Shown: positions 29,517 through 40,400 of the stretch, in pieces | Position numbering within the stretch: the stretch's first letter is position 1 | Layout: each line of letters begins with the position of its first letter | Origin: Pannonibacter phragmitetus_B | GTDB taxonomy: Bacteria > Pseudomonadota > Alphaproteobacteria > Rhizobiales > Stappiaceae | Direction of reading: 5' to 3' | Length of the DNA stretch: 64,000 bases | Assembly: GCF_050510895.1 (NCBI RefSeq) | Contig: NZ_JBNINT010000001.1 | Location: 1,798,001-1,862,000, forward strand | Translations under genes and position numbers: made by a program | The notes under the pieces: model-generated | The model's input: the letters and a program-made list of their open reading frames with translations, nothing else | Database searches by the model: none | Told to the model about the DNA's origin: nothing

Positions 29517-30979
29517 TCACGGCAGGGGCAGGACCTCGCCCTTGGCGCCAACCAGCTTGGCGAATTGCACCATACGCTTGCGCAGCCGTTCGCCATCCAG
29601 CATCGCCAGCTCGCCCGGCAGGGTTATTGTCAGGCTGTCCTCGTCCCTCTCGATCGGCGTCTTGAGCAGCGTGCCGGGCATTGATGCCGAGACGAGAGAG
29701 GCAACGCGAAGCGCAGCACCCAGAATCCGGGCCCGCTCTTTCAACCGGGTGGGAGCCAGTTCCCGCAGGCGCGGCGACAGGGCATCGTCAATGAGCCCCT
29801 GATGGCGGAAGAAGACCGTCATCGCCAGATAGGCGCGCCCCGCATGGTCAATGCCGGCAAAGGCAGCATTGGAAATGATGTTGAGGCTTTGCTCGCCGCG
29901 ATAATCCGGGTGCGCCCGCCAGCCGATGTCGGACAGAAGGCAGGCCGCATGGCGCAGGCGCTGCTCCTCCTCGGTTTCATCCACACCGATCACCGGCATC
30001 AGCCGGTCGGTCCACTTGATCAACTCCTCGGCATATTCGGGAGAGCGGGCGCGCAGGTGCGCGAGTTCCCTTGCAGATTCAAGCAACGGATCCTGGCGGC
30101 GGATGCTGGGCGGCAGATGCTCGTAGAGCAAGCCTTCCCGCACGCCAGTCGCAGACATGATCACCCGGTCGGCCTTCATGGCACGGAGCACCCGCTCCAT
30201 AACGATGGCGCCGAAGGGCAGCAGCGCCCGGCGCTGGCGTGAAATGACGTCGATGAAATCCAGCGTATTCACATCACGGGTGGAGACGACCCGGCAGAAC
30301 TCGATCGCCTCTTCCGCCGGAATGGCATAGTTGTGCATCACATGAAGCGGATAGCCTGCCTGGAAGAGATGCAGGCGAGCCAGCGAGCGCCAGGTCCCGC
30401 CGACCGCGTAGAACGTATGGCGTGCCGTGCGGACAGGCCAGTTGGCTTTCGCCAGCGCATCGTCCACGATCTTCTGGGCGCGAGCGATGCGCCCGCCCGA
30501 GGCTTCCTGCAGGCGCAATCCGCCCAGTGGGAAGGTTTCCCTTGCCCGGGGCCACGGGCGCTGATGCTGACCAGTTCAAGGCTGCCGCCGCCCAAATCGC
30601 CGACAACGCCATGCGGCTTCCAGAAGCCGGCCATGATGCCGAGTGCCGAATAATAGGCCTCTTCGGGCCCGTTAAGAATACGCACCGTCTGGCCTGTCAC
30701 GCGCTCCACTTCAGCAACGAAAGCTGCGCCATTGCTGGCATCCCGGGCGGCGGCCGTTGCCAGCACATAGACGGCCTTTACATCCAGATGGTTGCACAGG
30801 AACCGGAAGCGGCTGAGCGCAGCAAGGGCGGAAGCTGTCGACTCTTCGGCAAGCTCGCCGGTCGTTGCAATGCCGCGGCCGAGACCGGCAAGCACCTTTT
30901 CATTGAACAGGATCGTCGGGGAGCGTGCTTCCCGTTCATAGACCACAAGACGGACCGAATTCGATCCGATGTCGATCAC
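29517..30979 (-). CDS. ppx: Exopolyphosphatase, Ppx/GppA family (frameshifted)
   Basis: Hydrolyses polyphosphate or pppGpp. About 487 residues: the actin-like N-domain DIGSNSVRLVVYERE, AAARDASNGAAFVAEVERVT and GVVGDLGGGSLELVSI, then an HD-like helical C-domain. The frame breaks at CCC 30545-30547 (plus strand); one base restores RETFPLGGLRLQEASGG. The start is uncertain: I give the GTG at 30979, but 12 conserved-looking residues (GRFNGSGPIAV) lie upstream in frame without a start before the ppk stop. It directly follows ppk. Confidence 0.88.
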
Positions 30980-31036
30980 CGCAATTGGCCCGCTGCCGTT
31001 GAACCGGCCGCGGGCCGGGGATGCTTTTCGGTTGAA

Positions 31037-33277
31037 TCAGCCACGCTTTGGCCGCTCCATGAAGGGTTTAGGTCTGTCAGCATTGAGCGATTTGCCACGG
31101 CCCGAAAGTGAGGGGTTTGTCATGAAATACCGGTGGGCGTTGAAAGGTTCCTCACCCGGTCCCGGAATGATGCGCTCATGGGTGCCATCGGGCAGAATGC
31201 GCCAGCTCTGCTGATTATCGCGCAGATTGGCGACCATGATCTGATCCAGCACCTGTTCATGCACGGTCGGTGTCAGCATGGGCGCAAGGATTTCAACACG
31301 CCGGTCGATGTTGCGCGGCATCATGTCGGCCGAACCGATGTAGACATGTGCCTGCGGCGACGGCAGGCCATGGCCATTGCCGAAGCAGAAGATACGGCTG
31401 TGTTCGAGGAACCGGCCGACGATGGACTTGGCGCGGATGTTCTCCGACAGGCCTGGAATGCCGGGCCTGAGGCAGCAGATGCCACGCACCACCAGATCGA
31501 TCTGCACGCCAGCCTGGCTCGCCCGGTAGAGCGCATCGATGATGCCGGCGTCCACCAGTGAGTTCATCTTCATCCAGATCTGTGCCGGACGCCCTGCCCG
31601 CGCATGGGCAATCTCGGCTTCCGTCAGTTCCATGATACGCTTGCGCATGGTTACGGGAGAGACGGCGAGCCGCTTCAGTTCGGCAGGCTCGGCATAGCCG
31701 GTGATGTAGTTGAAGACGCGTGCCGCATCCTGACCGATTTCCGGATCATCGGTGAAATAGGACAGGTCCGTGTAAATGCGTGCCGTGATGGGGTGATAGT
31801 TACCCGTGCCGATGTGGACATAGGTCTTCAGCTCGCCATTTTCGCGGCGGACCACCATGGAAAGCTTGGCGTGGGTCTTCAGCTCGATGAAGCCGAACAC
31901 CACCTGCACGCCCGCCCGTTCCAGATCGCGCGCCCAGCGGATATTGGCTTCCTCGTCAAACCGTGCCTTCAGCTCCACCAGCGCCGTCACAGACTTTCCT
32001 GCCTCGGCAGCTTCCGCTAGCGCCTTGACGATGGGCGAGTCCTTTGATGTGCGGTAGAGCGTCTGTTTGATCGCCACCACATCCGGGTCCTGCGCCGCCT
32101 GGCGCAGATACTGCACCACCACATCGAAGGATTCGTAAGGGTGGTGGACGATGATGTCCTTCTGCACGATGGAGGCAAGGCAGTCACCGCCATGTTCGCG
32201 GATCCGCTCAGGGAAGCGCGGCGTGTAGGGCGTGAACTTCAGATCGTCCCGGTCCATGGCAACCAGCTGGGACAGGTTGTCCAATGCCAGCAGGCCGTCC
32301 ACCAGGAAGATCTCGTTATCAGTCACCCCAAGGGCATTGGCAACGAAGGCTCTGAGCGAAGCCGGGGCATTGGCGTCGATCTCCAGCCGGATCACCGAGC
32401 CGCGGCGGCGGCGCTTGAGGGCGGATTCAAACAGGCGGACCAGATCTTCCGCCTCTTCCTCGATTTCAAGATCGCTGTCACGGATGACACGGAAGGTGCC
32501 CTTGCCGCGAATCTCGTAGCCGGGGAACAGGCGGCTGATGAAGAGCCCGATCACCTTCTCGATGGTGATGTAACGCACCTCACCCTCGCCCTGCCCCAGA
32601 TCCGGCAGGCGGACGAAGCGGTCGATATGGGCTGGCAGACGGATCAGGGCCGTCATGCCGCGTCCGCCCTTCACCGGCAGCAGCTCGAAAACCAGCGAGA
32701 AGCCGAGGTTGGGAATGAAGGGGAATGGATGCGCCGGATCGATCGCAAGTGGCGTCAGAACCGGGAAGATATGGGCAAGGAAATGCCCCTCGAGCCAGTC
32801 CTTTTCGCCCTCTGTCAGATCTGAGGCCAACAAGATCCGGATGCCGGCGCCGATCAGCTCTGACCGGATCTGCCGCCACAGGCGTTGCTGATCGCTCTGC
32901 AAACGCTGGCAGGCCGCTCCGATTTTTTCCAGCTGTTCGGCCGGTGTCAGGCCGTCGTCGGAGCGCAGGCTCACATCGGCGCGCAACTGCCCCCTGAGCC
33001 CAGCAACACGCACCATGAAAAATTCATCGAGATTGTTCGCCGAGATCGACAGGAAACGCAGGCGCTCCAGCAGCGGGTGATCCTTGTTGACGGATTCCTC
33101 GAGCACCCGGTGATTGAACTGCAGCCAGGAAAGCTCCCGGTTCATGAACCGGGCCGGCGACTGCATCATCTGCTCCACCGCGACAAGATCATTTCGGATC
33201 TGCGCGGTCCCTGCCTGTTGCACAGGTTGGGCGCCGTCCACTTGCTGTGCTGCCGGTGTCTCTTCCCTGTCAACCAA
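31037..33277 (-). CDS. ppk: Polyphosphate kinase 1
   Basis: Makes polyphosphate from ATP at the membrane. 746 residues, normal length. It shows RFMNRELSWLQFNHRVLEES, the phospholipase D-like core with LKTHAKLSMVVRRE and YVHIGTGNYHPITARIYTDL (phospho-His region), and VRGICCLRPGIPG. The likely start is a TTG at 33277 preceded by GGGAG 7-8 bases upstream; no ATG or GTG precedes the conserved region. It sits between hdaA and ppx, all on the minus strand, the usual rhizobial order. Confidence 0.95.
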   Translation of the reverse strand: MVDREETPAAQQVDGAQPVQQAGTAQIRNDLVAVEQMMQSPARFMNRELSWLQFNHRVLEESVNKDHPLLERLRFLSISANNLDEFFMVRVAGLRGQLRADVSLRSDDGLTPAEQLEKIGAACQRLQSDQQRLWRQIRSELIGAGIRILLASDLTEGEKDWLEGHFLAHIFPVLTPLAIDPAHPFPFIPNLGFSLVFELLPVKGGRGMTALIRLPAHIDRFVRLPDLGQGEGEVRYITIEKVIGLFISRLFPGYEIRGKGTFRVIRDSDLEIEEEAEDLVRLFESALKRRRRGSVIRLEIDANAPASLRAFVANALGVTDNEIFLVDGLLALDNLSQLVAMDRDDLKFTPYTPRFPERIREHGGDCLASIVQKDIIVHHPYESFDVVVQYLRQAAQDPDVVAIKQTLYRTSKDSPIVKALAEAAEAGKSVTALVELKARFDEEANIRWARDLERAGVQVVFGFIELKTHAKLSMVVRRENGELKTYVHIGTGNYHPITARIYTDLSYFTDDPEIGQDAARVFNYITGYAEPAELKRLAVSPVTMRKRIMELTEAEIAHARAGRPAQIWMKMNSLVDAGIIDALYRASQAGVQIDLVVRGICCLRPGIPGLSENIRAKSIVGRFLEHSRIFCFGNGHGLPSPQAHVYIGSADMMPRNIDRRVEILAPMLTPTVHEQVLDQIMVANLRDNQQSWRILPDGTHERIIPGPGEEPFNAHRYFMTNPSLSGRGKSLNADRPKPFMERPKRG

Positions 33278-33302
33278 AGTGCTGCTCCCGTTTCAAATGA
33301 CC

Positions 33303-33982
33303 TCAGGCCTTGCCAGCCTTCCGCTCCAGCACCTTACCCGCAAGACTGCGGGTGATACGGCTGCCTGCGGCTAGTGCTTCTGCGTCAAGCGCAGCCACCA
33401 GACGGCCGGCAACGCCCAGTGAGCGTTCCATGCGCACGACAAGATAGTCCACTACCCCTTGGTCGATGGCAACCTGCCGGTCGGCGAAGAGCTTCACAAG
33501 GACACAACGCAAAAGCCCATCGTCCGGCTCTAGAATTTCCACAGGTGTTGCAGCCCGCAGGCGCGAGACAAGATCCGGCAGCGTCAACGGCCAGCTGGAA
33601 GGCCATGTGCGGCTGGTGATGAGGAGGCTCGCCCCGCTTGCCGCGCCGCATTGATGAGATGGAACAACGCAGTCTCGTCGAAGCCCCGGTGAGCATCTTC
33701 AACGGCAACAGCCCCTGCCGCCACCAGATCTGCCACCTTTTCAGATGTGAGGTCACGGGCCTGGATCACCACAGCTCCCGACAGAGCCCGCCAGATCTCC
33801 ACCAGATGCGTCTTGCCGCTCCCGACAGGTCCCGCCAGCACCGTGACCGGGGCTGGCCAGGCCGGCCAGGACTCAATCATCTCCAGCGCTGCATGATTTG
33901 CCTCGCCTTCCAGGAAGTCATCCCGGCTCAGGGCCTGCTCATGCGGCAGGATCAGGGGTAGCTGGCGCGGTGTGTCAGCCAT
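33303..33982 (-). CDS. hdaA: HdaA, DnaA-related regulator of replication initiation (frameshifted)
   Basis: About 226 residues homologous to the DnaA AAA+ domain: LPLILPHEQALSRDDFLEGE, LAGPVGSGKTHLVEIW (Walker A), AVAVEDAHRGFDETALFHLI (Walker B region) and LLITSRTWPSSWPLTLPDL. In Caulobacter HdaA works with the sliding clamp to limit DnaA-ATP. The frame breaks at CCCC 33632-33635 (plus); one base restores RQAGASLLITSR. Upstream of ppk, downstream of the AI-2E permease. Confidence 0.9.
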
Positions 33983-34002
33983 GGTCTCTTGGACTTTGAA
34001 CT

Positions 34003-35093
34003 CTACTCGTCAGATGCTCCGGTTTCTTCCGGAACGCCCGTCCCCTTGTACAGGGCACTGGCTAGGTACTGCCTCAGCGCGAAACGCGCAAGCACGCCCA
34101 CCATAGCTGCAGCAGGAACGGCCACGAGCATACCAACAAATCCAAAGAGATATCCAAAGGCAAAGAGCGCAAACATCAGCCAGACCGGATGCAGCCCCAC
34201 GCTTTCCCCACTAGCTTCGGCTGCAGGATGTTGCCTTCGAGAAACTGACCGACGGCAAAGACAGCCGCAGTGGCCGCAATCCAATGCCAATCGGGCCAGA
34301 ACTGCACCAGCGCAACGGACATGGACGCGATGAAGCCAAGAGCCGCGCCAACAAAGGGAATGAAGCTGACAAGCCCCGCACCGATGCCGATCAGCAGCCC
34401 GAAGTTCAGCCCCAGCATGACCAGCGACACGGCGTAAAAGAGGCCCAGCAGCAGGCAGACGGACACCTGCCCGCGCACAAATCCTGCGACAGCGCTGTCC
34501 ATCTCCCGGGCAAGCTCGCGGATGGTTTCCACGTGGTGGCGCGGCAGCCAGCTGTCGATGCGCTCCACCATGTGGTCCCAGTCGAGCAGCATGTAGAAGG
34601 CGACCACCGGCGTAACCACGAAGAGGGAGATGATGGACATCAGTGCCTGTCCGCCGCTCCAGACAGATTTGAGCACGCCGCCAATCCATGTTGCGGCCTT
34701 GCCCATGATGTCGCCAAGGGAGGACTGCAAGTCTTCCACCTTGAGACCGCTGAACTTGGTAATCCGGTCTCCCAGATTCTGGGTGAGAAGATCCTGAAGA
34801 GAGCGCACGAGGCCGGGCAGCTTTTCGACGAAACCAAGCATCTGGTTGCCCAGTACGGGCACCAGAAGCACCAGCACGACCACAAGCACGATGACGAACA
34901 GAAGGAGGATCATCAGCGTTGCGGAAAGCCGGCTGAAGCCCCGCCGTTCAAACCAGTCCGCTACCGGGTCCAGCAGATAAGCCAGCGCCATGCCAGCCAC
35001 GAAGGGCAGCAGAACCGCGCTGAAAAGCATCATGAACAGGATGAAGGCAGCAAGAGACAGAAGCCAGAACTGGACCTGCCGGCGTAAGGTCAT
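34003..35093 (-). CDS. AI-2E family transporter (PerM/YdgG-like; frameshifted)
   Basis: About 363 residues with seven to eight membrane segments: FWLLSLAAFILFMMLFSAVL, MILLLFVIVLVVVLVLLVPV, an amphipathic periplasmic stretch, LFVVTPVVAFYMLLDWDHM, and the conserved NFGLLIGIGAGLVSFIPFVG. The frame breaks at CCCC 34206-34209 (plus); one base restores LVGESVGLHPVWLMFALFAF. The start at 35093 has GGAG at good spacing. It lies upstream of hdaA and divergent from purM, as in other alphaproteobacteria. Confidence 0.88.
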
Positions 35094-35327
35094 GAAGCAA
35101 CTCCGTTCCGCACTGCAACACAGGAAATATGAGAGCGATAGGGACAGTTTCAAGCCGTTAGGTCAAGCAGGAACCTGAGGGGCGAACGGCTGCTGCGCGG
35201 GTCCGTCCACGGTTCATGAGGCTGCAAACGGCGGTTTTTCGTGATGTCTGCCCTCTCAGCCGTTGCAAGGCGGCGCAAAATCGGGCATTGCGCTGCCAAA
35301 CCCGCAACCGGCACGGAGACTTGGCCC

Positions 35328-36415
35328 ATGAGCGCGCAGGACAGCCAGGGGAAGAACGGCCTCACCTATTCCCAGTCAGGCGTTGATATTGACGCAGGCA
35401 ACGCTCTGGTCAAGCGCATCGCGCCGCTGGTCAAGGCCACGGCACGCTCGGGCGCAGACAGCGCTATCGGCGGCTTTGGCGGCATCTTTGACCTCAAGGC
35501 AGCAGGCTTCTCCGATCCGCTTCTGGTTGCCGCCAATGACGGCGTCGGCACCAAGCTGAAGGTTGCCATCGACACGGGCTGCCATGACACGGTCGGCATC
35601 GATCTTGTTGCCATGTGCGTCAACGATCTGGTCGTTCAGGGCGCCGAGCCGCTGTTCTTCCTCGATTATTACGCAACCGGCGCGTTGGATGTGGATACGG
35701 CAACGGCCGTTGTCGGCGGCATCGCGGAAGGCTGCAAGATCGCGGGCTGTGCGCTGATCGGCGGCGAGACGGCGGAAATGCCGGGCATGTATGGCAAGGG
35801 CGACTATGACCTTGCCGGTTTCGCAGTTGGTGCCGTTGAGCGTGATGGCCTGCTGCCGCGCCCTGATGTGCAGGAAGGCGATGTACTTCTCGCCCTCGCC
35901 TCTTCCGGTGTGCATTCCAACGGCTATTCGCTCGTCCGCAAGATCGTTGAGGTCTCGGGCCTCACCTATGAGGATGCAGCCCCTTTGCCAAAGGCCGCAA
36001 GCTGGGCGAAGCTCTGATGACGCCGACGCGCATCTATGTGAAACCGCTGCTGGCCGCTCTCAAGGCCACCTCCGGCATCAAGGCGCTGGCCCACATCACC
36101 GGCGGCGGCCTGCCGGAGAACCTGCCGCGCGTGCTGCCGAAAGGCACAAACGCACGCATTGATCTGTCTGGCGTTTCCGTTCCGCCAGTATTCGGCTGGC
36201 TTGCTCGCACCGGCAACGTCGCCGAAAAGGAAATGCTGCGCACCTTCAACTGCGGCGCTGGCATGGTCCTCGTCGTTTCGGCTGACAGCGTGGAAGCCGT
36301 GAAGGCTGCCCTCGAAGCCGAAGGCGAGACCGTCGCCGTGATCGGCCGCATGGAAGAGGGCACCGCAGGCGAGAGCGAAGTGATCTTCGACAATCACCTC
36401 AGCATCTTCGCATGA
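35328..36415 (+). CDS. purM: Phosphoribosylaminoimidazole synthetase, AIR synthase (frameshifted)
   Basis: Purine biosynthesis, FGAM to AIR. About 362 residues with YSQSGVDIDAGNALVKRI, VAANDGVGTKLKVAID, DYYATGALDV, ALIGGETAEMPGMY and LASSGVHSNGYSLVRKIV, then ALAHITGGGLPENLPRVL. The frame breaks at CCCCTTT 35980-35986; one base restores PFAKGRKLGEALMTPTRIYV. Its stop overlaps the purN start (ATGA). The gene is expected to be required for prototrophy, so a consensus error is likely. Confidence 0.93.
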
Positions 36416-37074
36416 CCGTGAGCCGCAAGCGCACCGCTGTTCTCATCTCGGGCCGGGGCAGCAACATGCTGTCCCTGATCGAGGCCGCCAAGGACCCTGC
36501 CTATCCGGCGGAGATTGTTCTCGTGGTCTCGAACCGTCCCGATGCAGGTGGCATTGCACGTGCGGAGAGCTTCGGCATTCCCGCCAAGGTTCTGGATCAC
36601 AAGGCCTTTGGCCGCGACAGGGAAGCCTTTGAGCGCGAGCTGGATGCCTTGCTTGTGGCAGACGGCATCGAACTGGTGGTGCTCGCTGGCTTCATGCGGC
36701 TGATGACACCTTGGTTCGTGGAACGCTGGAACGGGCGGATGATCAATATCCACCCTGCCCTGCTGCCATCCTTCAAGGGCCTTCACACCCACGAGCGCGC
36801 GCTGGAAGCAGGCGTGCGCCTGCATGGCGCGACGGTGCATTTCGTCTCGCCCGGCATGGATGAAGGCGCCATCATCGCGCAAGGCGCCGTGCCTGTGCTG
36901 TCCGGCGACACGCCAGAGGCGCTGGGCGCACGGGTCCTTACAGTCGAGCACCAGATCTATCCGCAAGCGCTGGCGCTGGTTGCCTCCGGTCAGGTGCAGC
37001 TGGAAGATGGCAAGGCCGTTTGCCGCGCTGCGGACGAGGATGCCGAAGGCCGCCTCATCGCGCCGCGCTGGTAG
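36412..37074 (+). CDS. purN: Phosphoribosylglycinamide formyltransferase
   Basis: GAR to FGAR with 10-formyl-THF. 220 residues; VLISGRGSNMLSLIEAA, VSNRPDAGGIARAESFGIP, LAGFMRLMTPWFVERWNGRM and the active site NIHPALLPSFKGLHTHERAL are intact, with FVSPGMDEGAIIAQGAVPVL. Translationally coupled to purM by ATGA. Confidence 0.96.
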   Translation: MTVSRKRTAVLISGRGSNMLSLIEAAKDPAYPAEIVLVVSNRPDAGGIARAESFGIPAKVLDHKAFGRDREAFERELDALLVADGIELVVLAGFMRLMTPWFVERWNGRMINIHPALLPSFKGLHTHERALEAGVRLHGATVHFVSPGMDEGAIIAQGAVPVLSGDTPEALGARVLTVEHQIYPQALALVASGQVQLEDGKAVCRAADEDAEGRLIAPRW

Positions 37075-37077
37075 TCT

Positions 37078-38500
37078 TCACAACTCCAGCCCGCCCGTGT
37101 CGATGTCTGCCGCTTCCTCATAGGCCAGCGCAAATTCCAGAGCCTGACGGTCCGCCCTCGGCGGGCCGATGAGCTGCACGCCGGCCGGCAGGCCTCCAGC
37201 ACCGAAACCTGCTGGAACGGCGGCCACGGGCAGGCCTGCCAGCGTCGGGCCAATGACCACTTCCATCCAGCGGTGATAGGTGTCCATCGTCCGCCCGGCG
37301 ATTTCCCCGGCCAGGGCAGATTGACATCGAAGGGAAGCACCTGCGCCGAAGGCAGGACCAGAAAATCGTAAGTCTCGAACATCCGCCGCATCGCTGCATG
37401 CCAGCTGGTGCGCACCACGGAAGCGGCGTGGATGTCTGCGGCGCTCTTGCCGAGGGCCAGTTCAAACTCGTAATGCATCTGCGCATTGAGCTTCGCCCGG
37501 GCTTCAGGCTTGTCATAGAAGCTGCGCAGGCCATGGGCCACAGTGAAGCTGCGCAAGGTGAGCCAACAGTCCCAGAGCTTCGCAAAGTCGAAAGGTGGCG
37601 TCACCTCCTCGATCATGCAGCCCATGCCGGACAACACATCCAACGACTTGCGGCAGACCTCCAGCACGCCCGGCTCAAACGGCAGATACCCCCCAGATCC
37701 CCCAGCCACGCCACCTTACGGCCTGTGAGATTGGCAGCGCCCCTGAGCGTCAGATCTTCATCGGCCAGTGACAGCGGATCAATCGGATCATATCCGGCCT
37801 GTGTTTGCAGGAGCCGGGCCATGTCGGCAACCGAACGCCCCATGGGGCCGTTGATGCCAAGCTGACTGAAGAACAGATCCAGGCTCTTGCCGTTCGGCAC
37901 CCGGCCGAAGCTGGGGCGGAAGCCGTAAACATTGTTGAAGCTGGCCGGATTGCGCAGCGATCCCATCATGTCCGAGCCATCGGCCACCGGCAGCAGCTTC
38001 GCCGCCAGTGCCGCAGCCGCGCCGCCGCTGGAGCCTCCGGCACTGCGGACCGGATCATACGGATTGCGTGTCGCCCCATGCACCGGGTTGCGGGTGTGCG
38101 AGCCCAGGCCGAACTCGGGCGTGTTGGTCTTGCCTATGAAGATGGCGCCCGCCGCCCGAACCCGCGCCACGTGGATGGAATCAGCCGGAGACACATAGCC
38201 CGGAAACAACGGCGAGCCCCAGGAGCACGGCAGCCCCTTCACCTCCGCCAGATCCTTCACCGCCTGCGGCATGCCGTGCATCCAGCCGCGCGAATGCCCA
38301 TCGGCCAGCTCCCGGTCACAGGCCCTTGCTTCTTCGAGCAGATCCTTTGCAGGGCGCAGGTAGATAAGCGCATTGATCAGCGGATTGATCCGCCCGATCC
38401 GCTCTAGATAGGCCTCCATTACGGAGACACAGGAAACCTGCCGCTCGTGAATGGCGGCAGAAAGCTGGACGGCGGAAAGCGATGTAATGCCGGTCTGCAT
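37078..38500 (-). CDS. Amidase signature family enzyme (two frameshifts)
   Basis: About 474 residues. The Ser-cisSer-Lys amidase fold is visible as MHGMPQAVKDLAEVKG (catalytic Lys), SAGGSSGGAAAALAAKLLPV and GSDMMGSLRNPASFNNVYGF. Specificity is unknown; relatives hydrolyse aliphatic or aryl amides. The frame breaks at C6 37689-37694 and CCCC 37305-37308 (plus), each one base short, restoring LGGYLPFEPG and WPGEIAGRTMDTYHRW. The start at 38500 excludes an unnatural N-terminal extension. It ends 3 bases from the purN stop on the opposite strand and is divergent from the NHLP array. Confidence 0.87.
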
Positions 38501-38867
38501 GATGGTTCGGCGGCTCCTGATCCTGTGCGCTCCTGCGCGGCACGGACAATCGTCCTCCATTCCGGCGGCATTTGTCGAGGCCATGATTGCGGCAAAAACT
38601 CCGGCCCACCAAAAGCGGCAGGATTTGGAATTTTTCAGGTCCAATCGCCATCAACCTCCAGATCGGCCATAGAAAAGAAACATCAGGAACAAGGCACGTA
38701 ACGATTAACACGCAGCCTGATCCTCCAAATTTGCATTCTCTCCCTGACCCCTCTGCGGGACTCGCAGATCTTCAAGGGAAAAATACGAGATTTAGAAGCT
38801 GAATGCTTGGGATCTGCGGTGGAACAAACCACCTCTGGCCGCAAGCGGTAAGGTAAAGGCCATTCAC
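38501..38867. other. Intergenic region upstream of the NHLP array
   Basis: About 370 bases between the divergent amidase and the first precursor gene. It must hold both promoters. I see no clear -35/-10 pair, palindrome or riboswitch. The sequence between 38680 and 38790 is noticeably richer in A and T than its surroundings. Confidence 0.4.
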
Positions 38868-39210
38868 ATGATCAGTTCAACGGAGCCGATGGCGCGCGTC
38901 CGCCAGCATGTCGAGGAAGCACTGCTTGCAAAGGCCAGCGAAGACGCCGCCTTCCGCACCCTGCTCCTGAGCGATCCTCGCGCCGCGCTCAAGCAGCTGC
39001 TTGGCGTCGACCCGATCCCCTCACTCAAGATCTCGCGTCATTGAGGAACAGGCCGGCGAGGTCACCCTCGTGCTGCCCCGGGCGATTTCGCAGAACGATC
39101 TGCCGGAGGAATTGCCGGATGACCTTCTCGATTTCGCCTCAGGCGGCAATGCCAAGGAGTGCTGGTGGAAGTTCAACCAGTGGGCCTACAAGCAGGACTG
39201 GATGCCCTGA
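38868..39210 (+). CDS. NHLP-type RiPP precursor peptide 1 (frameshifted)
   Basis: Leader related to nitrile hydratase alpha subunit: AKASEDAAFRTLLLSDPRAA, LKQLLGVDPIPSLKI, then EEQAGEVTLVLPRAI and DDLLDFASGG. Core of 20 residues after Gly-Gly: NAKECWWKFNQWAYKQDWMP, one Cys, four Trp. About 113 residues in total. The frame breaks at GATCTCG 39029-39035; reading GATTCG gives KIRVIEEQ, matching the paralogs. The ribosome site AAGGTAAAGG precedes the ATG. First gene of a five-gene tandem array. Family assignment is from motif pattern; the product and its modification are unknown. Confidence 0.78.
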
Positions 39211-39236
39211 GAAAGCAATCTTCAAAGGAGAACACC

Positions 39237-39559
39237 ATGACGTATACGACGGTTCCCATGGCATCGGTACGCGCACACATCGAGTCAGTGCTCGTCGAAA
39301 AAGCGGCCTCTGACGCAACCTTCCGCACTCTGTTGACAAGCAATCCGCACGCCGCTCTCCGCAAGCTGCTGGGCGTTGACGCGCTCCCTCGCTGAAGATC
39401 ACCGTGATTGAAGAGCAGCCTGGCGAAATCACGCTCGTTCTGCCCCGGGCGATTGCGCAGGACGAGTTGCCGGACGAGCTGCTTGACTACGCCTCTGGCG
39501 GCGACGGCAAGCAATGCCTCCTCGGGCGGACAGAGCCTATGATCGGGCGCTTCACCTAG
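39237..39559 (+). CDS. NHLP-type RiPP precursor peptide 2 (frameshifted)
   Basis: About 107 residues. Leader ARRAY pattern as in the neighbours: VRAHIESVLVEKAASDATFR, TLLTSNPHAALRKLLGVD, EEQPGEITLVLPRAIAQDEL, PDELLDYASGG. Core of 18 residues: DGKQCLLGRTEPMIGRFT. The frame breaks at CCC 39386-39388; one C restores ALPSLKITVIEE. An excellent AAAGGAG site lies before the ATG, 26 bases after peptide 1, so the genes share a transcript. Confidence 0.8.
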
Positions 39560-39688
39560 TCCAGAAACAGCAAGGCAAGAATCCGGCGAGAGCCACCTGC
39601 AGAAGAAACTGCCAGGGGAACGCCTGAGGCATTGCGCACGCAAACCGGCCCTGCAGCCCTGAACTTACTCCCTGCAAGGAAAAACACC

Positions 39689-40024
39689 ATGCCGCACATG
39701 ACAGATACCATGGCATCCGCCCGCGCCCACATCGAGGCTGCACTGCTCGAAAAGGCCATATCTGACGCCGCCTTCCGCGAGCTGCTGAAGAGCAATCCGC
39801 ATGCCGCCCTACGCCAGCTGCTCGGCAATGATCCGATCCCGTCGCTGAAGATCACCGTGGTGGAAGAACAGGCCGGCGAAGTCACGCTCGTTCTGCCCCG
39901 CAAGATCGCACAGGACGAGCTGCCGGACGAACTGCTTGATTACGCCTCTGGCGGCAACGCGCAGGAATGCTGGAACCAGTTCAAGAACGACTGGCTTTTC
40001 GGCCGGTTCGACAAGAAGAAATAA
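39689..40024 (+). CDS. NHLP-type RiPP precursor peptide 3
   Basis: 111 residues, intact. Leader: MPHMTDTMASARAHIEAALL, SDAAFRELLKSNPHAALRQL, DPIPSLKITVVEEQAGEVTL, VLPRKIAQDELPDELLDYAS then GG. Core of 22 residues: NAQECWNQFKNDWLFGRFDK plus KK. Start at 39689 with AAGGA upstream; an in-frame extension to 39632 lacks a ribosome site and has no counterpart in the paralogs. A 129-base gap separates it from peptide 2, the longest in the array. Confidence 0.85.
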   Translation: MPHMTDTMASARAHIEAALLEKAISDAAFRELLKSNPHAALRQLLGNDPIPSLKITVVEEQAGEVTLVLPRKIAQDELPDELLDYASGGNAQECWNQFKNDWLFGRFDKKK

Positions 40025-40056
40025 CCACTCATCACCTGACCAGAAAGGACATTCAA

Positions 40057-40389
40057 ATGACGTCCATGACAGACGCCGTTGCCGGGGCCCGTGCGCACAT
40101 CGAGGCCGCGCTCGTTGCCAGGGCAACCTCCGACACGGCCTTCCGCGAACTGCTGAAGAGCAACCCGCATGCCGCCATCCGCGAGATGTTCGGCAGTGAC
40201 CCGATCCCTTCCATGAAGATCAGTGTCGTCGAGGAAGGAGCTGGCGAAGTGCTTCTCGTATTGCCGCGCTCCATCGCTGAAGACGAGCTGCCGGATGAGC
40301 TGCTCGATTACGCCTCCGGTGGCAGCCTCGATAAGTGCCTGCGTGACATCGGCTTCTTCACGCCGATCGAAGGCCGCGGCCTGTTCTGA
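40057..40389 (+). CDS. NHLP-type RiPP precursor peptide 4
   Basis: 110 residues, intact. Leader: MTSMTDAVAGARAHIEAALV, SDTAFRELLKSNPHAAIREM, DPIPSMKISVVEEGAGEVLL, ELPDELLDYASGG. Core of 21 residues with one Cys: SLDKCLRDIGFFTPIEGRGL plus F. The AAAGGA site precedes the ATG at 40057. It follows peptide 3 by 32 bases and precedes peptide 5 by 11. Confidence 0.86.
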   Translation: MTSMTDAVAGARAHIEAALVARATSDTAFRELLKSNPHAAIREMFGSDPIPSMKISVVEEGAGEVLLVLPRSIAEDELPDELLDYASGGSLDKCLRDIGFFTPIEGRGLF

Positions 40390-40400
40390 GGATGACAATC

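Noticed and set aside
37078..38500. Amidase and other broken genes as true pseudogenes
   Set aside because: The breaks are single-base losses in homopolymers, no other decay is seen, and the same pattern hits essential genes.
38868..39559. Programmed frameshifting in NHLP peptides 1 and 2, because both break near the same motif
   Set aside because: Peptide 2 is a plain C-run undercall and peptide 1 fits the GATTCG miscall class; peptides 3-5 are intact, and no slippery site with a downstream structure is evident.
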